Shown here: piece after piece, positions 20,758 to 23,802 of the stretch
Numbering within the stretch: the stretch's first letter is position 1
Layout of the letters: each line of letters starts with the position of its first letter
IMG/VR virus record: IMGVR_UViG_3300022842_000064
Location: 1 to 23,802 of that record
Strand: one strand, 5' to 3'
Length of the DNA: 23,802 nt
Source: a virus
The notes under the pieces: model-generated
The model's database searches: none
Told to the model about the DNA's origin: nothing
What the model saw: only the letters and a program-made list of their open reading frames with translations
Translations under genes and position numbers: made by a program

Positions 20758-22214
20758 AGTTTGTAGAAGGCTTCGGTGATCGGTTGCACGATCACTAGCC
20801 GCTGTTTGGCGCGGGTTGCGCCGACATAAAACACCCTGTGTTCGTTATCTGGTGTGGTGTACTGCTCGTCCAAGCAAGCTTTGGACACGTCCGCCATGAG
20901 CATGACGTTATCGGCCTCGCGGCCCTTGCTGGCATGAATAGTCATGACGTTGATACGCGGCTTTGCGGGGTGTTCGCCGTTGCGCAGGCAGGCTTGGGCA
21001 TAGCGCCTGTCATGGTGGCTGATCGCATCCAGCGAGTCGAACCACGCGGCCGTCTGGTTCACGCCCCAACCCACGCGCAGGTCTTCCAAGGTATACACGC
21101 CGTTGTTCAGGGTGAAGGCTCTGGCCGGCACAATCCCGTGCCGAAACAGCGCTTTGACTTGTGCCGCAGTGAGCGTGCCGCCCTTGCGCAGCTGCTCCCA
21201 ATTCATGATCGTTGTCCACAGGTCTTTTTTGTGCAGCGCCCCACTGTTGTTGAACACAATCCCCCGTTCCTCAAGCAGCTCAATGTACGTGTTCAGCAGT
21301 CGCCGGTTACGCGCTAACAGCAGCCAGTCGCCCTCAAAGGTTTGGCGAGACATCGCAAACCCCGAAATATGATCAACCGAACCAATCTCGTTCTTAGGGT
21401 GAAACGCTTTTTCGTAGCGCGTGCTGATACGGTCGCCGATGCCTTGGGCATAATCGAACACGGCCTTGGGCAGGCGGTAGGATTGTTCCAGCACCTGAGT
21501 CTCGTCCACTTTGTCATCCAGCCCCATAAATCGATTGATAGAAGCCCCCGCCCACAAGTGAATGGTCTGGTCATCATCGCCGCCGTAATAAACATCAGGT
21601 ACGCCCATAGCCATGCTGTCTATCACACGCCACTGTAGCTCGGTAAGGTCTTGTGCCTCGTCCACAATCAGCACCTTGACGCCAAGCCCCCGCCTATTCC
21701 TGCAGTACATGGACAGCATGTCCGTAAAATCAAGCTTGTGGTTGGCGTCTTTGTATTTCTTGTAAAGGGTCGCGTAGCGGCGCAAGAGGTGCGGCGACAG
21801 TTCTGGTGCCAAGTCCTGTGCACAGTCTTCCAAACCAATACAGCGCACTCTGGCCTGTTCCTCCACAAACCGTACCAGCTGGCCCGTCCCCTGCTCGTCT
21901 TCAAAGTCGCCGTGCAGCTTGTAGTTAAACTCGCTGGACAGTTCCTTCCAGTCACCGTGCTGCATGGTCTGGTTTCTGGTAATCCCCAGTTCTGAATAAC
22001 ACAGCGCGTGAATCGTCTTAAAGTAAGGCAGCTGGTGTTCTTTGAAACCGAACCTCGCCATAGCCCGCTCTTTAGCTTCATAAGCCCCAGCACGTGTGAA
22101 CGTGACAAAGGCAATCTCGTTGGGCTTAACGCCAGCAGCCAGTTCATCTTCAACAATAGACAGCAGCTTGGTTGTCTTGCCAGTTCCCGGTGGCCCCAAT
22201 ATAAGTTTTCGCAT
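20754..22214 (-). CDS. UvrD/Rep-like superfamily 1 DNA helicase
   Basis: A 486-residue protein. I choose ATG 22214 (MRKLILGPPGTGKTT) because GGAGA sits 7 nt upstream; an in-frame start at 22250 has no site. All SF1A motifs are visible: Walker A GPPGTGKTT (7-15), Ia VTFTRAGAYEAKERA (37-51), KTIHALC (66-72), II LIVDEAQDL (182-190), III YYGGDDDQTIHLWAG (209-223), IV EQSYRLP (243-249), V VMTIHASKGREAD (423-435) and VI FYVGATRAKQRL (462-473). It is shorter than UvrD (about 720), as is common for phage members with reduced 1B/2B domains. It should unwind DNA during replication with the polymerase encoded downstream. Confidence 0.93.
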   Translation of the reverse strand: MRKLILGPPGTGKTTKLLSIVEDELAAGVKPNEIAFVTFTRAGAYEAKERAMARFGFKEHQLPYFKTIHALCYSELGITRNQTMQHGDWKELSSEFNYKLHGDFEDEQGTGQLVRFVEEQARVRCIGLEDCAQDLAPELSPHLLRRYATLYKKYKDANHKLDFTDMLSMYCRNRRGLGVKVLIVDEAQDLTELQWRVIDSMAMGVPDVYYGGDDDQTIHLWAGASINRFMGLDDKVDETQVLEQSYRLPKAVFDYAQGIGDRISTRYEKAFHPKNEIGSVDHISGFAMSRQTFEGDWLLLARNRRLLNTYIELLEERGIVFNNSGALHKKDLWTTIMNWEQLRKGGTLTAAQVKALFRHGIVPARAFTLNNGVYTLEDLRVGWGVNQTAAWFDSLDAISHHDRRYAQACLRNGEHPAKPRINVMTIHASKGREADNVMLMADVSKACLDEQYTTPDNEHRVFYVGATRAKQRLVIVQPITEAFYKL

Positions 22215-22260
22215 TACAGTTCTCCGTAAGTGTGTTTCGCAGTGTGACATTTAGGCCGTG

Positions 22261-22560
22261 CTATGTCGAGCGGTTTCTCCACGACACGCCGAATTCACGC
22301 GCGTGCCAGTTGTAGAAAGACTTTTCGTGTTTGAACCCCAAGTACCCGCAAAAATACTTGGGTGGATGCTCACCATCAAAGCCTCTCAGCGCCTCGCGGC
22401 GAGCCATGTTGCGCAAGTCTCTAAAACAGGTGCCTCTGGCTTGCAGGTCACGCTGCAGCGAATCCATGGTGCGGCCGCATGCGGCGGCGTAGTCTTCGAT
22501 GTTGTTGGGTATCACTGGCATGGCCAGCATTACACTCAGGTGCGCTCGAAAACATGCCAT
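22261..22560 (-). CDS. AraC-type HTH-like small protein, paralogue of the 20400-20723 product
   Basis: A 99-residue protein from ATG 22560, supported by GGAGG 6-7 nt upstream, although it overlaps the preceding gene by 25 bp; ATGs at 22530 and 22521 lack sites. Residues about 20-92 follow an AraC DNA-binding layout: YAAACGRTMDSLQRDLQA, RGTCFRDLRNMARREALRGF, then YLGFKHEKSFYNWHAREFG ('lGF....sF.r.fk..fG'). It shares AA-x2-G, SL-x-R-x-L, GT-x-FR-x-L and a Y-x-G(Y/F)-SF pattern with the protein at 20400-20723. It contains only the DNA-binding part. It may regulate early phage or host promoters; this is inference. Confidence 0.65.
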   Translation of the reverse strand: MACFRAHLSVMLAMPVIPNNIEDYAAACGRTMDSLQRDLQARGTCFRDLRNMARREALRGFDGEHPPKYFCGYLGFKHEKSFYNWHAREFGVSWRNRST

Positions 22561-22787
22561 ACCAGTCCTCCATCTTGCACGGTGCCTATGTAGGTGCCGG
22601 GGTTTTTGGGCATTGGGTGCCCAGTGCCGTAAACCTCAAACATTCGGTCTTGTCTGGTGTTCGCGGCCTCGTCACACAAGGCCCACAACACAACAGCCGA
22701 ACCTTGGACGCCCACGGACAGAACGCGGGATTCGCTTGGCATGTTGGTATGGTTCACGCCGTCTAATACGTATTTATAAACAATCAT
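22536..22787 (-). CDS. DUF7352-like conserved phage protein
   Basis: An 83-residue protein from ATG 22787, ATGA overlap with the preceding gene, AGGAG 8 nt upstream. It begins MIVYKYVLDGVNHTNMPSES and has VQGSAVVLWALCDEAA and YGTGHPMPKNPGTYIGTVQ followed by GGLVWHVFE. The 'LWALvd ... YGTGHP... YIGT... LVWHVFE' pattern is characteristic of a small phage protein family (DUF7352) of unknown function. It probably folds as a compact beta protein. It sits among early small genes, so a host-takeover or accessory role is possible. Confidence 0.75.
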   Translation of the reverse strand: MIVYKYVLDGVNHTNMPSESRVLSVGVQGSAVVLWALCDEAANTRQDRMFEVYGTGHPMPKNPGTYIGTVQDGGLVWHVFERT

Positions 22788-23020
22788 CGTTGCTTCTCCT
22801 GTGATTTAATAAAACCCATGACAAGCCCATCAAGGCGCGTGTCCACGGTGAAGTGCTCTGGCATGTAGTTGCGCCGGTAGATACACGCCCACCCCGGCAC
22901 GCGCATTTTTATCTGCAACGCTTGGTACTCGCCCTTGGGTGGTCTGTGCTGAATACCCTGTGCGTCCAGCCACTGCTTAAATTCTTCAAGTTTGGTTCGG
23001 TGCAAAAGTGCGCGGCTCAT
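22784..23020 (-). CDS. Conserved small phage protein, unknown function
   Basis: A 78-residue protein. I choose ATG 23020, in an ATGA overlap with the preceding stop and with GGAG 8 nt upstream, over a start at 23053. It begins MSRALLHRTKLEEFKQWLDA and continues with GEYQALQIKMRVPGWACIYR and MPEHFTVDTRLDGLVMGFIK. The alternation of an N-terminal helix, three strands and a C-terminal helix suggests a small alpha/beta fold. Similar proteins occur in other phages in early regions. No function is known to me. Confidence 0.65.
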   Translation of the reverse strand: MSRALLHRTKLEEFKQWLDAQGIQHRPPKGEYQALQIKMRVPGWACIYRRNYMPEHFTVDTRLDGLVMGFIKSQEKQR

Positions 23021-23199
23021 TCGCCTTGCTCCAATTTGTCCAATGGTCGGCACAGCACATACCTAAAGTTTTCTGGGCCGTGATCTTCCAACAGCATTTC
23101 GCGGGCTTCTAGGCAGTCTTCTTTGTTGGCGTAGTGGACATTGCGCGTCATGCCGCACATCAACCAGCCGGTTGTGCAAACAGAGAGTATCCACGTCAT
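23017..23199 (-). CDS. Small membrane or secreted protein
   Basis: A 60-residue protein. I choose ATG 23199, which overlaps the preceding stop and has GGAG 8 nt upstream; the GTG at 23208 is too close to that site. The first 16 residues (MTWILSVCTTGWLMCG) are hydrophobic with Cys, like a short signal anchor or a lipoprotein-like leader. The rest is soluble and charged (NKEDCLEAREMLLEDHGPEN, YVLCRPLDKLEQGE), with two more cysteines that could pair. It may be an inner-membrane or periplasmic accessory; no family is recognised. Confidence 0.6.
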   Translation of the reverse strand: MTWILSVCTTGWLMCGMTRNVHYANKEDCLEAREMLLEDHGPENFRYVLCRPLDKLEQGE

Positions 23200-23540
23200 G
23201 ATGCGCACTCCGGTCGGTCATCATCGTTTGTATCCCACGCAAGGTCGCACTTCACGCACACGGTTTGGTCGCTGTACTGCACTGCTTCACACAGCTTTGG
23301 TGCGGGCCTGTAGTGCTGCCGTTTCAGCTTTATGTTCTCGACTTTTAGCGCCGCTATGCGCTCACGCAGTGCGTCAATTTCACCGTCCAGCACATTCAAG
23401 CCCTCCCACCGGTCGCTGAGCGAAGCCTCAAGCTCTGCTATACGGGCCGCTGCTTCTTCCATAATTGATTCAGTCCGGCATCGCCCAACACCGTCATAAC
23501 ATGATGTTGGGCGGGTGAGTTCGCTCATTAAGTTATCCAT
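23196..23540 (-). CDS. Coiled-coil protein with a C-terminal cysteine cluster
   Basis: A 114-residue protein. ATG 23540 forms a TGATG junction with the previous gene and has AGGAG 6 nt upstream; the GTG at 23543 is too close. Residues about 25-75 are a heptad-rich helix (EEAAARIAELEAS, LDGEIDALRERIAALKVEN). Residues 85-113 have cysteines in CEAVQYSDQTVCVKC and a final PEC, a possible zinc-binding knuckle. The segment NVLDGEIDALRERIA is encoded by a 43-bp stretch identical to DNA in the upstream gene. The function is unknown; oligomerisation through the coiled coil is likely. Confidence 0.65.
   Translation of the reverse strand: MDNLMSELTRPTSCYDGVGRCRTESIMEEAAARIAELEASLSDRWEGLNVLDGEIDALRERIAALKVENIKLKRQHYRPAPKLCEAVQYSDQTVCVKCDLAWDTNDDDRPECAS
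23353..23395 (-). repeat. 43-bp exact direct repeat, copy 1
   Basis: Identical base for base to 23760-23802. It encodes (N)VLDGEIDALRERIA in the 114-residue coiled-coil gene. The flanking base on the low side differs between copies (C against T), so the identity ends there; on the other side the second copy is cut by the window edge, so the repeat may be longer. Confidence 0.95.
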
Positions 23541-23802
23541 CACTCTCTCCTGTTAGGTGGGGCTGTATAGCTAGACTGAATTACCCACGCACGACAGTCA
23601 TTCCACCCCGTGCTGTAATCGCTGTCGTCTATGCGCTTTTCCGGCACCGCGCTGGTGGGTGGGCTTTTCAGTTCAGCAAGCTGGGCCTCAAGCTCTGATA
23701 TGCGGTGCTCCATTACAAGCATGGAGTCGTCCTTTGCGGCATCCTGCTCCAGAAGCTCTGCTATGCGCTCACGCAGTGCGTCAATTTCACCGTCCAGCAC
23801 AT
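23540..23802 (-). CDS. Coiled-coil protein, C-terminal part (runs off the right edge)
   Basis: The frame is open to the window edge; a GTG at 23800 is only a Val codon of the repeated NVLDGEIDAL segment, and the true start probably lies outside. The visible 86 residues have heptad-like helices (LDGEIDALRERIAELLEQDA, VMEHRISELEAQLAELKSPP) followed by a polar C-terminal part with DYSTGWNDCRAWVIQSSYT. The next gene repeats the same coiled-coil motif, so the two genes look like paralogues or have recombined. 'YS.GWNDCR' endings occur in small phage proteins of unknown function. Confidence 0.65.
   Translation of the reverse strand, partial: VLDGEIDALRERIAELLEQDAAKDDSMLVMEHRISELEAQLAELKSPPTSAVPEKRIDDSDYSTGWNDCRAWVIQSSYTAPPNRRE
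23760..23802 (-). repeat. 43-bp exact direct repeat, copy 2 (at window edge)
   Basis: Identical to 23353-23395 and truncated by the window end. It lies 364 bp from the first copy, in the same orientation and in the same reading frame of the neighbouring coiled-coil gene. Confidence 0.95.

Noticed and set aside
22215-22250. Longer helicase start at 22250
   Set aside because: It has no ribosome site and adds a non-conserved 12-residue leader before the Walker A strand; ATG 22214 has GGAGA at good spacing.

Overview
The window is a contiguous segment of a tailed double-stranded DNA bacteriophage (or prophage). Every gene I can support is on the minus strand, so the window reads biologically from right to left. 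Genes are packed tightly, with most junctions being ATGA, TGATG or TAATG overlaps or gaps of a few bases. The layout (HK97-type capsid, scaffold, DUF4055-type portal, large terminase, neck proteins, tail tube start) suggests a siphovirus-like virion. The host is not directly visible. A 16-bp palindrome identical, as far as I recall, to Pseudomonas-type chromosomal parS sites hints at a gammaproteobacterial host, but this is inference.

Region 1 (23802 to 22261): a run of small early genes with good Shine-Dalgarno sites. They comprise two coiled-coil proteins sharing a 43-bp exact DNA repeat, a small membrane-anchored protein, two conserved phage hypotheticals (one DUF7352-like) and a protein resembling an AraC-family DNA-binding domain. 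Region 2 (22214 to 17342): replication genes. These are a complete UvrD-like SF1 helicase, a second AraC-like protein, a family A DNA polymerase with an intact 3'-5' exonuclease, and a PD-(D/E)XK nuclease. The polymerase is interrupted in motif B by a 251-residue intein, and an HNH homing endonuclease gene lies wholly inside the intein in the +1 reading frame. This nested gene is the most striking feature of the window.

Region 3 (17341 to 17136): a 206-bp AT-rich control region with a terminator-like hairpin, a near-consensus sigma70-type promoter (17-bp spacer) and a 23-bp imperfect inverted repeat at its two edges. It separates the replication genes from the late genes. Region 4 (17135 to 15634): a ParB-domain/DUF4417-like fusion protein and a small protein, ended by a strong terminator.

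Region 5 (15611 to 9686): packaging and head genes (small and large terminase, portal, SPP1 gp7/Mu F-like minor head protein), followed by several small unknown genes including a membrane-anchored coiled coil. Region 6 (9682 to 3830): an unusual block of beta-rich fibre-like proteins, including a 946-residue protein with about 24 tandem 21/23-residue repeats interrupted by a lectin-like domain. It lies between the minor head gene and the scaffold, which suggests capsid fibres or decorations rather than classic tail fibres. Region 7 (3784 to 1): scaffold, major capsid protein, a UUCG-loop terminator, four head-tail joining or tail-completion proteins, and the start of the tail tube gene running off the left edge.

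I see no tRNA, CRISPR array or insertion sequence. No stretch over 300 bases lacks a gene.
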